The position numbers and the translations under genes were made by a program. Below the pieces are notes generated by a model. The model worked only from the letters and a program-made list of their open reading frames with translations, searched no databases and was not told where the DNA came from. From Alphaproteobacteria bacterium MedPE-SWcel (GTDB taxonomy: Bacteria; Pseudomonadota; Alphaproteobacteria; Rhodobacterales; Rhodobacteraceae), in contig MPDC01000008.1 of NCBI GenBank assembly GCA_001874255.1, forward strand, positions 62,001-126,000: 64,000 bases of DNA. Reading direction: 5' to 3'. Below, one piece after another: positions 17,161 to 25,079 of the stretch (the stretch's first letter is position 1; each line of letters begins with the position of its first letter).

Positions 17161-17179
17161 TCTGCATTTTCAATGCAGA
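17161..17179. terminator. Stem-loop, possible transcript end between rutR and preA
   Basis: TCTGCATT-TTC-AATGCAGA is an 8-bp perfect stem with a 3-base loop, just after the preA stop on the minus strand. It has no clear T-run, so its role as a terminator is uncertain. Confidence 0.45.
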
Positions 17180-17200
17180 TCGCACGGGCGGGAGCCCCCC

Positions 17201-18505
17201 CTATTGCGCTGCGGTCGCAGCGGGATTGTTGGGATGCACCGTCCAGTTGCTGTAGTCCCCGCTCACAATTTTTCCGGTACGTTCATCCAATTGCCCCACC
17301 GGCACCTCTTCCATCGTGATGCAGCCCTCGATCGGACAGACATTCACACAGAGGTTACAGGCCACGCATTCGTCATCCTTGACGGTAAATGTGCGGTCCG
17401 CCGACATGGCGATGGCCTGATGCGACGTATCCTCGCAGGCGGCAAAACAGCGTCCGCATTTGATGCAATCGTCCTGGCTGATCCGGGCCTTTGCCACGTA
17501 ATTCAGATCGAGATACTGCCAGTCGGTGACATTCGGCGTCGCCATGCCGCGAAACTCCTCGATCGAGCTGTACCCTTTCCCGTCCATCCAATCCGACAGA
17601 CCAGAGATCATTTCCTCAACCACCTTGAACCCATAGGTCATCGCCGCAGTACAGACCTGCACATTCCCGGCCCCCAGCGCGATGAACTCGGCCGCATCGC
17701 GCCATGTGGTGATGCCGCCAATCGCCGAAATCGGCAGGCCCGCCGTTTGCGGATCGCGGGAAATCTCCGCCACCATATTCATCGCGATCGGCTTGACCGC
17801 CGGGCCACAATAGCCCCCATGGGTGCCCTTGCCGCCAATCATCGGCTCCGGCGCCATGGCGTCCAAATTCACCGAGGTGATTGAATTGATGGTATTGATC
17901 AGGCTCACCGCATCGGCATTGCCCGCATGCGCGGCCCGCGCCGGATGGCGGATATCGGTGATGTTCGGGGTCAGTTTCACGATCACCGGCTTGTCGTAAT
18001 ATTGCTTGCACCACTCGGTGACCATCTGGATGTATTCCGGCACCTGCCCCACGGCAGAACCCATGCCCCGCTCCGCCATCCCGTGGGGACAGCCAAAGTT
18101 CAGCTCGATCCCATCCGCATTGGTCTCCGCCACCCGTGGCAGGATCGCCTTCCACGCCGCTTCCTCGCAGGGCACCATGATCGAGGCAATGAGCGCACGG
18201 TCCGGGTAGTCCTTCTTGACGCGGGTCATTTCCGCCAGGTTTACATCCAGCGGGCGATCCGTGATCAGCTCGATATTGTTCAGCCCCAAAAGCCGCCGGT
18301 CCGCCCCCCAGATAGCGCCGTAGCGCGGGCCGTTCACATTCACCACCGGCGGCCCTTCTGCGCCGAGCGTCTTCCAGACCACTCCGCCCCATCCCGCCTC
18401 AAAGGCGCGGCGAACGTTGTATTCCTTGTCCGTTGGCGGCGCCGAGGCCAGCCAAAACGGGTTCGGTGATTTGATGCCGAGAAACTCTGTCGTCAGATCA
18501 GCCAT
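17201..18505 (-). CDS. preA: NAD-dependent dihydropyrimidine dehydrogenase, catalytic subunit
   Basis: From ATG 18505 (AGGAGAG upstream) the product has 434 residues. An FMN-binding TIM barrel contains ASAPPTDKEYNVRRAFEAGW, ELNFGCPHGMAERGMGS, KLTPNITDI and ISAIGGI. Two C-terminal [4Fe-4S] clusters follow, CIKCGRCFAACE (about 346) and CVACNLCVNVCP (about 379). It reduces uracil and thymine to the dihydro forms, step one of the pathway, together with PreT. The position of the mammalian active-site Cys appears to be Val (SAVGQ) if aligned from memory. PreT is encoded 53 bases upstream on the same strand. Confidence 0.95.
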   Translation of the reverse strand: MADLTTEFLGIKSPNPFWLASAPPTDKEYNVRRAFEAGWGGVVWKTLGAEGPPVVNVNGPRYGAIWGADRRLLGLNNIELITDRPLDVNLAEMTRVKKDYPDRALIASIMVPCEEAAWKAILPRVAETNADGIELNFGCPHGMAERGMGSAVGQVPEYIQMVTEWCKQYYDKPVIVKLTPNITDIRHPARAAHAGNADAVSLINTINSITSVNLDAMAPEPMIGGKGTHGGYCGPAVKPIAMNMVAEISRDPQTAGLPISAIGGITTWRDAAEFIALGAGNVQVCTAAMTYGFKVVEEMISGLSDWMDGKGYSSIEEFRGMATPNVTDWQYLDLNYVAKARISQDDCIKCGRCFAACEDTSHQAIAMSADRTFTVKDDECVACNLCVNVCPIEGCITMEEVPVGQLDERTGKIVSGDYSNWTVHPNNPAATAAQ

Positions 18506-18558
18506 TTGATCTCTCCTTGTTCTGCTTGCTGGGTCCGGCCGGGCCGGTCTCCGCTGGC

Positions 18559-19896
18559 TCAGCCCATCAGGCTTGCGTGGATGTCCTCGGCCGCATCGCG
18601 ACCCTCGGCGACGGCAGTCACGGTCAGATCGTCGCCACCGGAGGCGCAATCGCCGCCGGCCCAGACGCCCGCAATCGACGTCCGCCCGGTCTCCGCGGCG
18701 ACCTTGATCTTGCCGCCCTCAATTTCCAGACTCTCCGGCGCCTGCTCCAATGTCTGGCCGATGGCCTTGTAGATCTGATCCGCCATCAACCGCACCGTCT
18801 CGCCCGTCCCGCTGACGCGCCCGTCGACAACCTCGGTGTACTCCAGTTCGATCTCCGCCGCCGCGCCCGCACCGAGGATCGCCCTGGGCATCACGTTGAA
18901 CATCAGCTTGACACCATTCGACGCCGCGAGGTCCTGCTCGAACCGGCTGGCCCCCATCGCGCTGCGATCCCGGCGATAGGCGATTGTGACGTTCTCGGCG
19001 CCCAGCAGCTTCGACTGCACAGCCGCGTCAATCGCGGTCATGCCGCCGCCAATGACAACAACGTTGCGCCCCACAGGCAGCGCGGCAAGATCCTCGGCCT
19101 GTCGCAGCTCTGCAATGAAATCAACCGCATCGCCGACGCCCGCCTTGTCCTCACCCGACGCACGCAGGCTGTTGACACCGGCAAGGCCGATGGACAGGAA
19201 GACCGCGTCGTAGCCTGCCTGAAGATCGGCCAGCGTCAGACCTGACCCGAACCCCTTGCCGTATTCGATCGATATGCCGCCGATCTGCAACAACCATGCA
19301 ACTTCACGCGCCGCAAAACCATCTGTGGACTTGTAGGCGGCAATGCCGAACTCATTCAGGCCGCCGGCCTTGGGCCGTGCCTCGAAAATCACCACGTCGT
19401 GGCCTTTCATCGCCAGACGATGCGCGGCCGACAACCCCGCCGGGCCCGCCCCGACCACGGCCACCGTCTTGCCGGTGCTCGCCGCTCGGGAAAAGGGATG
19501 CACCCCTTTCGCCATGATCTGATCGGTTGCAAAGCGTTGCAGGCGCCCGATTTCCACCGGTTTTCCCTCTGCCACCTCCCGGACGCAGACCTCTTCGCAG
19601 AGCGTCTCTGTCGGGCAGACCCGCGCGCACATGCCACCGAGGATATTCTGGTTCAAAATCGTCTTGGCGGCGCTATCGGCATGCCCGGCCTGAATTTCGC
19701 GAATGAACTGCGGGATGTCGATGGATGTCGGACATGCGGTCATGCAGGGCGCATCATAGCAGAAATAGCACCGATCCGCCGCAACTGCCGCCTCATGCGC
19801 ATCGTAGGGCGCGTGAAGGTCCTTGAAATTCTCGGCAATCTCGGCCGCGGACAAGCGTGCGGGTCGGATTCCGGATGCCTGGTGGCTACGCGCCAT
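18559..19896 (-). CDS. preT: Dihydropyrimidine dehydrogenase, NAD(P)H/FAD subunit
   Basis: A 445-residue protein built like the glutamate synthase small chain. The N-terminal Fe-S part has CYFCYDAPCMTACPTSIDI (about residue 42) and MCARVCPTETLCEEVC. An FAD-binding VGAGPAGLSAAHRLA with FEARP follows, and a second Rossmann fold VVIGGGMTAIDAAVQ binds NAD(P)H. It passes electrons to PreA. It is the promoter-proximal gene of the preT-preA unit. A RutR-like sequence lies about 80-100 bases upstream of its start, which suggests co-regulation with the hydrolase operon. Confidence 0.95.
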   Translation of the reverse strand: MARSHQASGIRPARLSAAEIAENFKDLHAPYDAHEAAVAADRCYFCYDAPCMTACPTSIDIPQFIREIQAGHADSAAKTILNQNILGGMCARVCPTETLCEEVCVREVAEGKPVEIGRLQRFATDQIMAKGVHPFSRAASTGKTVAVVGAGPAGLSAAHRLAMKGHDVVIFEARPKAGGLNEFGIAAYKSTDGFAAREVAWLLQIGGISIEYGKGFGSGLTLADLQAGYDAVFLSIGLAGVNSLRASGEDKAGVGDAVDFIAELRQAEDLAALPVGRNVVVIGGGMTAIDAAVQSKLLGAENVTIAYRRDRSAMGASRFEQDLAASNGVKLMFNVMPRAILGAGAAAEIELEYTEVVDGRVSGTGETVRLMADQIYKAIGQTLEQAPESLEIEGGKIKVAAETGRTSIAGVWAGGDCASGGDDLTVTAVAEGRDAAEDIHASLMG

Positions 19897-19977
19897 TGGG
19901 TGTCTCCCTCTTGGTGATGAACTGTGTTGGACTGGCGTTTTATGAATTGTTGCCTACAGAGTGCCACAGGTTGATTT

Positions 19978-19993
19978 TTTATCAAATGGTAAA
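19978..19993. promoter_or_regulatory. Degenerate RutR-like site upstream of preT
   Basis: TTTATCAAATGGTAAA agrees with the RutR box at 11 of 14 fixed positions, including CA-NN-TGGT in the centre. It lies about 80 bases upstream of the preT start codon. It is much weaker than the site at 16232. Confidence 0.4.
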
Positions 19994-20330
19994 ATTTTGA
20001 AATGGTCGGCTTTTCACCGCGCCGAAACGCCAACAACGCGCCAGCCGTTTGATTTCCGGGCTCAAATCCGGATGCTCAAAACACAGGCAATTGCCTGATC
20101 GCTTCCGCAAAAGAGGCCAAAGATTGCGCCTGTTCGCCCTCAGGTCCAAGCCGAGTCGCCCTACCGTGGTATCAATTGACGTGCTGGGAGAGAGGGGGTG
20201 CAGGGGCACTTCTGCCCGGCCAATCCATAGACTGACGACTCGGGATCAACCCCTGCGATCGACCAGAGCCACCATATAGGACAGACGGTCGACGCCAGCT
20301 ATGACAGCGCCCGTCCGGAGATCCGGCGCT

Positions 20331-20367
20331 TTCTCAGGCACAGTTCTCAGGCACAGCTTTCTCAGGC
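20331..20367. repeat. 13-bp tandem repeat, two full copies and a partial third
   Basis: TTCTCAGGCACAG is repeated head to tail at 20331-20343 and 20344-20356, and TTCTCAGGC follows at 20359-20367. Confidence 0.85.
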
Positions 20368-20430
20368 GTCCATTGGCCGGAGCGGGCACATCGCGCCTGT
20401 GCCCTCTTCACCAACGCCGAGAGGTCAGCC

Positions 20431-20478
20431 CCATAAAACAGGGCGTTGCGCTACATATTTACTATAGCACAACGCCCC
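20431..20478 (-). terminator. Terminator of gapR
   Basis: On the minus strand a 13-bp stem with one mismatch (GGGCGTTGTGCTA with TAGCGCAACGCCC, 11-base loop) is followed by TGTTTTAT. It lies about 40 bases after the gapR stop. Plus-strand arms are at 20441-20453 and 20465-20477. Confidence 0.75.
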
Positions 20479-20514
20479 ATTCCTATCACGCGATCTCAAT
20501 GAGATACGCGAAAA

Positions 20515-20781
20515 TCACGCCATCCCGAGCGCTTCCTTGTACATTTCAAGAACCGCTTCTTCTTCGGCAATGTCATCATCGTCACGCTTGCGCAAGGCTA
20601 TGATTTTGCGCAGGACTTTCGTGTCATACCCACGCCCCTTTGCTTCGGCCATGACTTCCTTTTGCTGCTCTGCGATTGCCTTTTTCTCTTCATCCAGCCG
20701 CTCGAAGCGTTCGACAAACTGACGCAGTTCGCCTGCGGTGACGCGGTAGTTTTCGCTCTTTTCGTCTTCGGTCATATCCAT
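20515..20781 (-). CDS. gapR: GapR-type nucleoid-associated protein (DUF2312)
   Basis: An 88-residue coiled-coil protein matching DUF2312/GapR almost end to end: the VTAGELRQFVERFERLDEEK helix, then AEAKGRGYDTKVLRKIIALR and KRDDDDIAEEEAVLEMY. In Caulobacter GapR clamps overtwisted AT-rich DNA ahead of replication and transcription forks and stimulates topoisomerases. The ATG at 20781 has GGAGG ten bases upstream; an ATG two codons later is an alternative. It is a single gene with its own terminator and is very conserved in Alphaproteobacteria. Confidence 0.93.
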   Translation of the reverse strand: MDMTEDEKSENYRVTAGELRQFVERFERLDEEKKAIAEQQKEVMAEAKGRGYDTKVLRKIIALRKRDDDDIAEEEAVLEMYKEALGMA

Positions 20782-20987
20782 GGGGTCGCAGCCTCCGCAA
20801 TTTGCCTCATTCGTCCGGTTCAGATCCGGTTAAAACCGAGGGATACAGGGCCGCACCCTGCCCTGCAAGATCGGAAAGCGACGCGCCAGCAGGCGCGAAC
20901 ACTTGCACCGCCGGGACCACTCGGGTAGGCGCGGAATTGACCGCCGGTCAGTCCGGACCGGCGCAAAGGCTATTGAGAGGAAAACGG

Positions 20988-21203
20988 ATGGACTATCTGA
21001 TCTGGGCCGGTGGCGCGCTTTCCCTACTGGGCATGATGGGCCTCGTCTGGTGCGTGATTGCTGTCGTGCGGGCCAAGCGCAAAGGACTGAGCGAAGACCA
21101 GCTCCGGGCCGTCCTGCAATCCGTGCTTCCCAAGAACCTCGGTGCATTGATGCTGTCTGTTTTGGGATTGATGCTGATCATGGTCGGCCTCTTCCTGCGC
21201 TGA
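20988..21203 (+). CDS. Small two-helix membrane protein, unknown function
   Basis: A 71-residue protein with a GAGAGG seven bases before its ATG. Residues 3-27 (LIWAGGALSLLGMMGLVWCV and following) form one transmembrane segment. A basic, polar loop (RAKRKGLSEDQLRAVLQSVLP) follows, and residues 51-70 (LGALMLSVLGLMLIMVGLF) form the second. Both ends probably face the same side, with the basic loop in the cytoplasm. No family is recognised, although small proteins of this pattern are common in Rhodobacteraceae. The open frame extends upstream to 20802, but that extension is not protein-like. Confidence 0.65.
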   Translation: MDYLIWAGGALSLLGMMGLVWCVIAVVRAKRKGLSEDQLRAVLQSVLPKNLGALMLSVLGLMLIMVGLFLR

Positions 21204-21518
21204 CCGGCTGAACCTCCGATCCGGCGCGCCCGCCATTCGCGCGGGAGGGCTGTTTCACGCGCCATTTTCCGACATTCACCACCCTGCGCGCGCCCTGGCT
21301 GTCTGTGCTGTCCGGTCTGTGCTGGGCTGTCCTGTGCTGTCTGTGCTGTAATGTCTGTGTCCAGCATTCACCCCCACAAGGCCACAAGACGCCATAGACA
21401 TGACCGTCAACCTAGAACCTGAACCTAGAACCTGGATGTCGGAAACAATTCGGCTGCCAAGACGCGTGTACGTCTTGCCAGCCGTGCGCTCGTGTCGTGC
21501 CGATAGAACAGCGCCCTA
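21204..21518. other. Intergenic region rich in CTGTC/CTGTG repeats
   Basis: About 315 bases between convergent small genes. Apart from the repeat tract at 21295-21360 and a short repeat CCTAGAACCTG (about 21412-21432), I see nothing functional. Confidence 0.5.
21295..21360. repeat. Degenerate CTGTSTG/CTGTCC tandem repeats
   Basis: Irregular copies of CTGTCTGTGCTGT and CTGTCC run through this tract. Lengths vary, so there is no single unit. It is low-complexity DNA of the kind made by slippage. Confidence 0.8.
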
Positions 21519-21734
21519 TCAGACCGGCATGTTGTCGAACTGGTTTTCCACCAATTCATCGTACAGCACCTCTTCCGTCCGGCGCAGATGCGCTGGAATG
21601 CGCGCACCGGTGGCTTTGATCCGCGACATCACCCGCGCGAACTCAACCTGAAAGTCTGACCGTCCTGTTTCCGGTGCCGTTCGAATTTTCTGCTCCAGAA
21701 GGCAGGCGCGTTCAATCAGTTGCTCCATGGTCAT
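21519..21734 (-). CDS. Small conserved-type hypothetical protein
   Basis: A 71-residue, mostly helical, soluble protein (MTMEQLIERACLLEQKIRTA at the start; HLRRTEEVLYDELVENQFDN near the end). A strong GGAGG stands ten bases before the ATG at 21734, which supports translation. No signal peptide, membrane segment or metal motif is visible, and I do not recognise a family. It stands alone, convergent with the small membrane protein gene and divergent from the sulfur operon. Confidence 0.6.
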   Translation of the reverse strand: MTMEQLIERACLLEQKIRTAPETGRSDFQVEFARVMSRIKATGARIPAHLRRTEEVLYDELVENQFDNMPV

Positions 21735-22002
21735 TTCGTACTTTCCTCCCCTTCATCGCGGCGTTGCCTCCGCCAAAGGCCCAGCAGTGACCTGACCGCA
21801 CCCCAGCACCTTACAACAGTCCTAGGTTGCATCAACGATAAAGGGATATTTTTCGATATTTTCGCTCATCTTGTCATTTTGCGTCAATTTAATAGGCACA
21901 CGAAGGGCGCGGCGGCCTCTTCTGATCGCGAAATATTCCAGCCAGAGCACTAAAGATCATGGTAGCGCTGACTCGCGCATAAATTGTTTTTGACGCCCCT
22001 CA
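21735..22002. other. Intergenic region upstream of the sulfur operon
   Basis: Together with the promoter that follows, this makes about 360 bases without a gene. It turns AT-rich to the right. I see no further structure. Confidence 0.4.
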
Positions 22003-22038
22003 TTGACAACCCACCCAAACTACATATCTAATTATATG
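22003..22038 (+). promoter_or_regulatory. Candidate sigma-70 promoter with overlapping operator, sulfur operon
   Basis: TTGACA (22003-22008) is followed after 16 bases by TATCTA (22025-22030). An inverted repeat CATAT-N6-ATATG (22023-22038) covers the -10 position. An AT-rich palindrome there fits ArsR-type sulfide-responsive repressors (BigR/SqrR class), which control such operons elsewhere. The regulator gene is not in the window. Confidence 0.5.
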
Positions 22039-22095
22039 AATGTTATATCAACTGTACTGGGTCCCAGCCGGGCCCGTCTTCGAATTGGAGAACAC

Positions 22096-22524
22096 ATGCC
22101 GCAGGAATGGATAATGGGGTTGGCCGGAGGGCTGATGATCGGGATGGCGGGGGCGGTCTACCTGCTCGGCGCCGGGCGCATCATGGGGGCGAGCGGGATT
22201 ATCGGCGGATTGGTTGATGGCTCCGGTCGCGACACCGCAGCGGACCGCCTTTGGTTTCTGGGAGGCCTGATCGCCACCCCCGCAGTTCTGATGGTGGTGT
22301 TCGGACTGACCCCGTCCACCAATGCCAGCAGCGCTCCGGCGGTTCTGGTCCTGGCCGGCCTGTTGGTGGGCATCGGCACCAGACTGGCCAATGGATGCAC
22401 CTCCGGGCACGGGGTCTGCGGCCTGTCCCGCCTGTCACCCCGCGGCATCATTTCGACCGCGCTCTATATTTCGGCCGGGATGGCTGCGATGGCGATCTTG
22501 CGTCACATTTGGGGGGTGATCTGA
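22096..22524 (+). CDS. YeeE/YedE-family sulfur transporter, half 1
   Basis: A 142-residue membrane protein with about four transmembrane segments. The start at 22096 follows TGGAG. It has the conserved GTRLANGCTSGHGVCGLSRL motif (about residues 96-115), whose Cys residues mediate thiosulfate or polysulfide passage in YeeE proteins. It is the half-size form that acts with a second half-size protein. The next gene starts inside its stop codon (ATGA-type overlap at 22522-22526), which shows tight coupling. Probably imports thiosulfate or another sulfane compound. Confidence 0.9.
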   Translation: MPQEWIMGLAGGLMIGMAGAVYLLGAGRIMGASGIIGGLVDGSGRDTAADRLWFLGGLIATPAVLMVVFGLTPSTNASSAPAVLVLAGLLVGIGTRLANGCTSGHGVCGLSRLSPRGIISTALYISAGMAAMAILRHIWGVI

Positions 22525-22958
22525 TGCTCCGTTCGATGATTTCACTCTTGTCCGGCGGCCTCTTCGGGACCGGTTTGATGCTCTCTGGCATGACAGATAC
22601 GACCAAGGTTCAGGGCTGGCTGGATGTTCTCGGAGCCTGGGATCCGACGCTGGCGTTTGTCCTCGGTGGCGCCCTGCTGCCGATGGCGATTGCCTGGCGC
22701 CTGACCAGGGATCGCAGCCCCCTCGCCGGGGGGCACTTCCCTGCTCCGGCGGCCAGCACGCCAGACAAGGCCCTGATCGTCGGGTCGATGATCTTTGGCG
22801 TCGGCTGGGCCCTTGCCGGCCTATGTCCGGGGCCTGCGCTGGCCTCGCTCAGCTTTGGCGGTTGGCAGGGGGCCTTGTTCTTCGCGGCGATGATTTCGGG
22901 GATGTGGATGGCGCCACGACTGCGCTTGGTTCTGGACCGGGGCCCGGCAAAGGCGTAA
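22524..22958 (+). CDS. YeeE/YedE-family sulfur transporter, half 2 (DUF6691 type)
   Basis: A 144-residue membrane protein. The N-terminal part has a helix ending in GLFGTGLMLSGMTDTTKVQG and then GAWDPTLAFVLGGALL. A second conserved block follows, MIFGVGWALAGLCPGPALAS, with a conserved Cys. This is the usual partner of the half-1 protein and completes a pseudo-symmetric YeeE-like channel. It overlaps the upstream gene by one base. The DUF442 gene follows after 9 bases. Confidence 0.9.
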   Translation: MLRSMISLLSGGLFGTGLMLSGMTDTTKVQGWLDVLGAWDPTLAFVLGGALLPMAIAWRLTRDRSPLAGGHFPAPAASTPDKALIVGSMIFGVGWALAGLCPGPALASLSFGGWQGALFFAAMISGMWMAPRLRLVLDRGPAKA

Positions 22959-22967
22959 AGAAAAGCC

Positions 22968-23405
22968 ATGGATGCACGCACGCTTACCCCCCGCTATTCC
23001 GTTTCTCCTCAAATCTCGGTTGAGGATATTCCCGCCATTGCCGCTGCAGGTTTCACCACCGTGATCTGCAACCGGCCCGACGGAGAAGTTCCCCCCAGCC
23101 ATCAGGCCAGCGCATTGCGCGCCGCCTCCCAAGAGGCCGGGCTCACGTTTCTGGAGTTGCCGCTCACGCATCAGACCATGACGCCGGACAATATCGCACA
23201 GCAACGTGCCTATATTGATGCCGCCAGTGGCCCGGTCCTCGCCTACTGTGCTTCCGGCACCCGCAGTTCAGTGGCCTGGGCCTTGGGTGTGGCGGGCGCC
23301 GGTGAACGGACGGTCACCGATATCCTGACCACTGTGCAGAACGCGGGCTATGATCTCTCCGGTTTACGCCCGACGCTGGAATCGCTTGGCCCGCAACAGG
23401 GCTAA
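22968..23405 (+). CDS. DUF442 (TIGR01244) sulfurtransferase/phosphatase-like protein
   Basis: A 145-residue protein of the DUF442 family, which has a dual-specificity-phosphatase fold. PRYSVSPQISVEDIPAIAAA starts the domain, VICNRPDGE is typical, and the P-loop YCASGTRSSVAWAL (about residues 87-100) carries the catalytic Cys. In other bacteria this domain is the rhodanese-like half of Blh, fused to a persulfide dioxygenase. Here it stands alone behind two YeeE halves, so a role in moving sulfane sulfur is likely. The operon ends at a terminator 40 bases later. Confidence 0.88.
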   Translation: MDARTLTPRYSVSPQISVEDIPAIAAAGFTTVICNRPDGEVPPSHQASALRAASQEAGLTFLELPLTHQTMTPDNIAQQRAYIDAASGPVLAYCASGTRSSVAWALGVAGAGERTVTDILTTVQNAGYDLSGLRPTLESLGPQQG

Positions 23406-23445
23406 GCAGCGCGCAGCTCTCGCAACGTTTTCAACGAGATCCAGA

Positions 23446-23470
23446 CCCGCAGGTCGTCCTGCGGGTTTTT
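23446..23470 (+). terminator. Terminator of the sulfur operon
   Basis: CCCGCAGG-TCGT-CCTGCGGG followed by TTTTT. An 8-bp perfect stem about 40 bases after the DUF442 stop. Confidence 0.9.
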
Positions 23471-23683
23471 GCCGCCTACAGACGACGGTGCCAGAGTGCA
23501 GTGGCCAATTGCGACGACAGAATGGCGTCGCCAGGCGGCTCGGGCTCGTTTCCCCGGCAAAGGAGAACAGCGCCGCCCGCGCGTCCGGCCTCTGAAAATC
23601 AGGACAACCCGGGACTCATTGCTGGCAAATGGTGATGGCAAATGCGGCGCAGAGCGAATCAGAAATAGTCCCTGCCGGGCAGA

Positions 23684-25003
23684 TCACGTGCCGGTGTCAG
23701 GCAACTCACTGTCCAAACCGGCCAATTCCGAAATCTCGGCCGCCGCGGCATCCGGGTTGAAATCACCGAGATCATTCATCGGCAAATCCGGGAGTTCCGC
23801 CATTCCGCCAAAGTCACCCATCGGCATGTCGCCGCCATCGAGGCCCCCGCCGAAGTCACCGCCAAGATCCGCGCCGAGATTACCGCCACCGAGGTCACCG
23901 CCCAGATCTCCGCCACCCATCATGCCGCCAAGGTCGCCGCCCAGATCGCCGCCGCCCATCATGCCGCCCATATCCGCGTCGAATCCCCCAAGCGCATCGC
24001 CTGGTTCCTGAAGGCCCTGCGCGGCGATGGACAGCCCGAGAGAATTATCTTCGAGCGCCGGAACCTGTCCCTGCCCCAGGCTTTCGGAGAACACGCCTTC
24101 TTCGATGGCCATGACATTGGTGCGCGCTTCATTCAGGCGCACGGCGCGCGCGCCCTTGATCTGACCCAGCCGTCCCTTGGCGATCGCCTGCCCATTGATC
24201 GCGATCATGTCGGTCTCGTAGAGATAGGCCTGATCCAAGTGGAGCAATTCACCCTTTTTCAGCGCCGCAAACTGACGCAGGGGAATACGCATCTTGCACA
24301 GGACAGCAGAGAGTTCGGCCCGCATGGACCCGACGCTGGATCCCAACCGCGGTCCCCGCACGGCATCGGCCTCGTCATATTGTTCGACCGACGGTTCCGG
24401 CAGCACCAGGCAGATTTCACCCTGCATTTTGCCCGAATCAAGGTCAACATTCAGGTTGATCACGCGGTAATCCTCCGCTTCCATCCCGAGAACAAGGGTG
24501 CGCACGTCCTCGACCTGCGCGCCGAACCGATAGCCTTCGAAAATCCTCAGGTCGGTCTGGTCTTTCAACAGGGCAGAGACCTTGCCAAACAGCTTCTCCA
24601 GAAACTCCGCCACCATGGCGGCATCTGTCGGGGTGTAGATCCGTTCATCCGAGGACATTCCGAGCACCGAGCCCATCGTCTGCTGCTGAATCAACGCAGT
24701 CACCGCCGCCGCATCCAGTGTGGCCGCGCCAATACGGCCCTGCGGACAATCAAGAACCACCAAGAGATGCTTGTTCGACAAAAGACCGGACAGATCCTCG
24801 GGCACACGGTTGGTCTGACGGGCGGCAATCACCGCCATGGGCAACTCGCAAAGATCCTCGGCAGCACGCGCAACTGACCTGCGCAATGCCTTGAGCGTGA
24901 TCGAGCCGCCAGTGCCGCTCGTCCCGTCCTTTGAGGCAGCAAGTTTTCGCGCCAGTCCCCCGACCGCGCGGTTGCTATCCTGCGTTTGATCCTTGTCAGT
25001 CAT
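23684..25003 (-). CDS. FliM/FliN-like (SpoA domain) protein with Gly/Asp/Met-rich tail
   Basis: From ATG 25003 the product has 439 residues; a GTG at 25027 is also possible. Residues about 30-220 resemble the middle part of FliM-like proteins (KALRRSVARAAEDLCELPMA, then EFLEKLFGKVSALL). Residues about 228-300 form a SpoA domain (LSAVLCKMRIPLRQFAALKK, then INGQAIAKGRLGQIKGARAV). Residues about 335-395 are a low-complexity tail of GGDLGG and GGMMGG units. The CheY-binding N-terminal motif of classic FliM is not seen. Flagellar genes are absent nearby; instead a sensor-kinase operon lies 76 bases upstream on the same strand. It is a C-ring component or an atypical relative. Confidence 0.75.
   Translation of the reverse strand: MTDKDQTQDSNRAVGGLARKLAASKDGTSGTGGSITLKALRRSVARAAEDLCELPMAVIAARQTNRVPEDLSGLLSNKHLLVVLDCPQGRIGAATLDAAAVTALIQQQTMGSVLGMSSDERIYTPTDAAMVAEFLEKLFGKVSALLKDQTDLRIFEGYRFGAQVEDVRTLVLGMEAEDYRVINLNVDLDSGKMQGEICLVLPEPSVEQYDEADAVRGPRLGSSVGSMRAELSAVLCKMRIPLRQFAALKKGELLHLDQAYLYETDMIAINGQAIAKGRLGQIKGARAVRLNEARTNVMAIEEGVFSESLGQGQVPALEDNSLGLSIAAQGLQEPGDALGGFDADMGGMMGGGDLGGDLGGMMGGGDLGGDLGGGNLGADLGGDFGGGLDGGDMPMGDFGGMAELPDLPMNDLGDFNPDAAAAEISELAGLDSELPDTGT
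23818..23985. repeat. Imperfect coding repeats (Gly-Asp-Leu / Gly-Met-Met)
   Basis: The region encodes repeated GGDLGGDLGGMMG-like units of about 39 bases in the tail of the FliM-like protein. Two units are close copies and the rest degenerate. Confidence 0.8.
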
Positions 25004-25079
25004 AAAATGAACCTGAGCCTTCCGCACCCTTGTAGAAGTCGTTCTAGCGTAGTGCTGGTTACTAAGAGCTTTACAGCTT

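Larger units (their letters stand above)
19994..20514. other. Intergenic region between preT and gapR
   Basis: About 520 bases with no supported gene; short open frames here lack family likeness. It contains a 13-bp tandem repeat (20331-20367) and the gapR terminator (20431-20478). The preT and gapR genes are both on the minus strand, so it also holds the preT promoter, which I could not place. Confidence 0.5.

Noticed and set aside
20301-20603. Plus-strand open frame over the gapR terminator
   Set aside because: It crosses the terminator and runs antisense into gapR, with no start signal.
23818-23985. Regular repeats that might be taken for a CRISPR-like array
   Set aside because: The repeats are in frame, encode Gly/Asp/Met units, and have no unique spacers of constant length.
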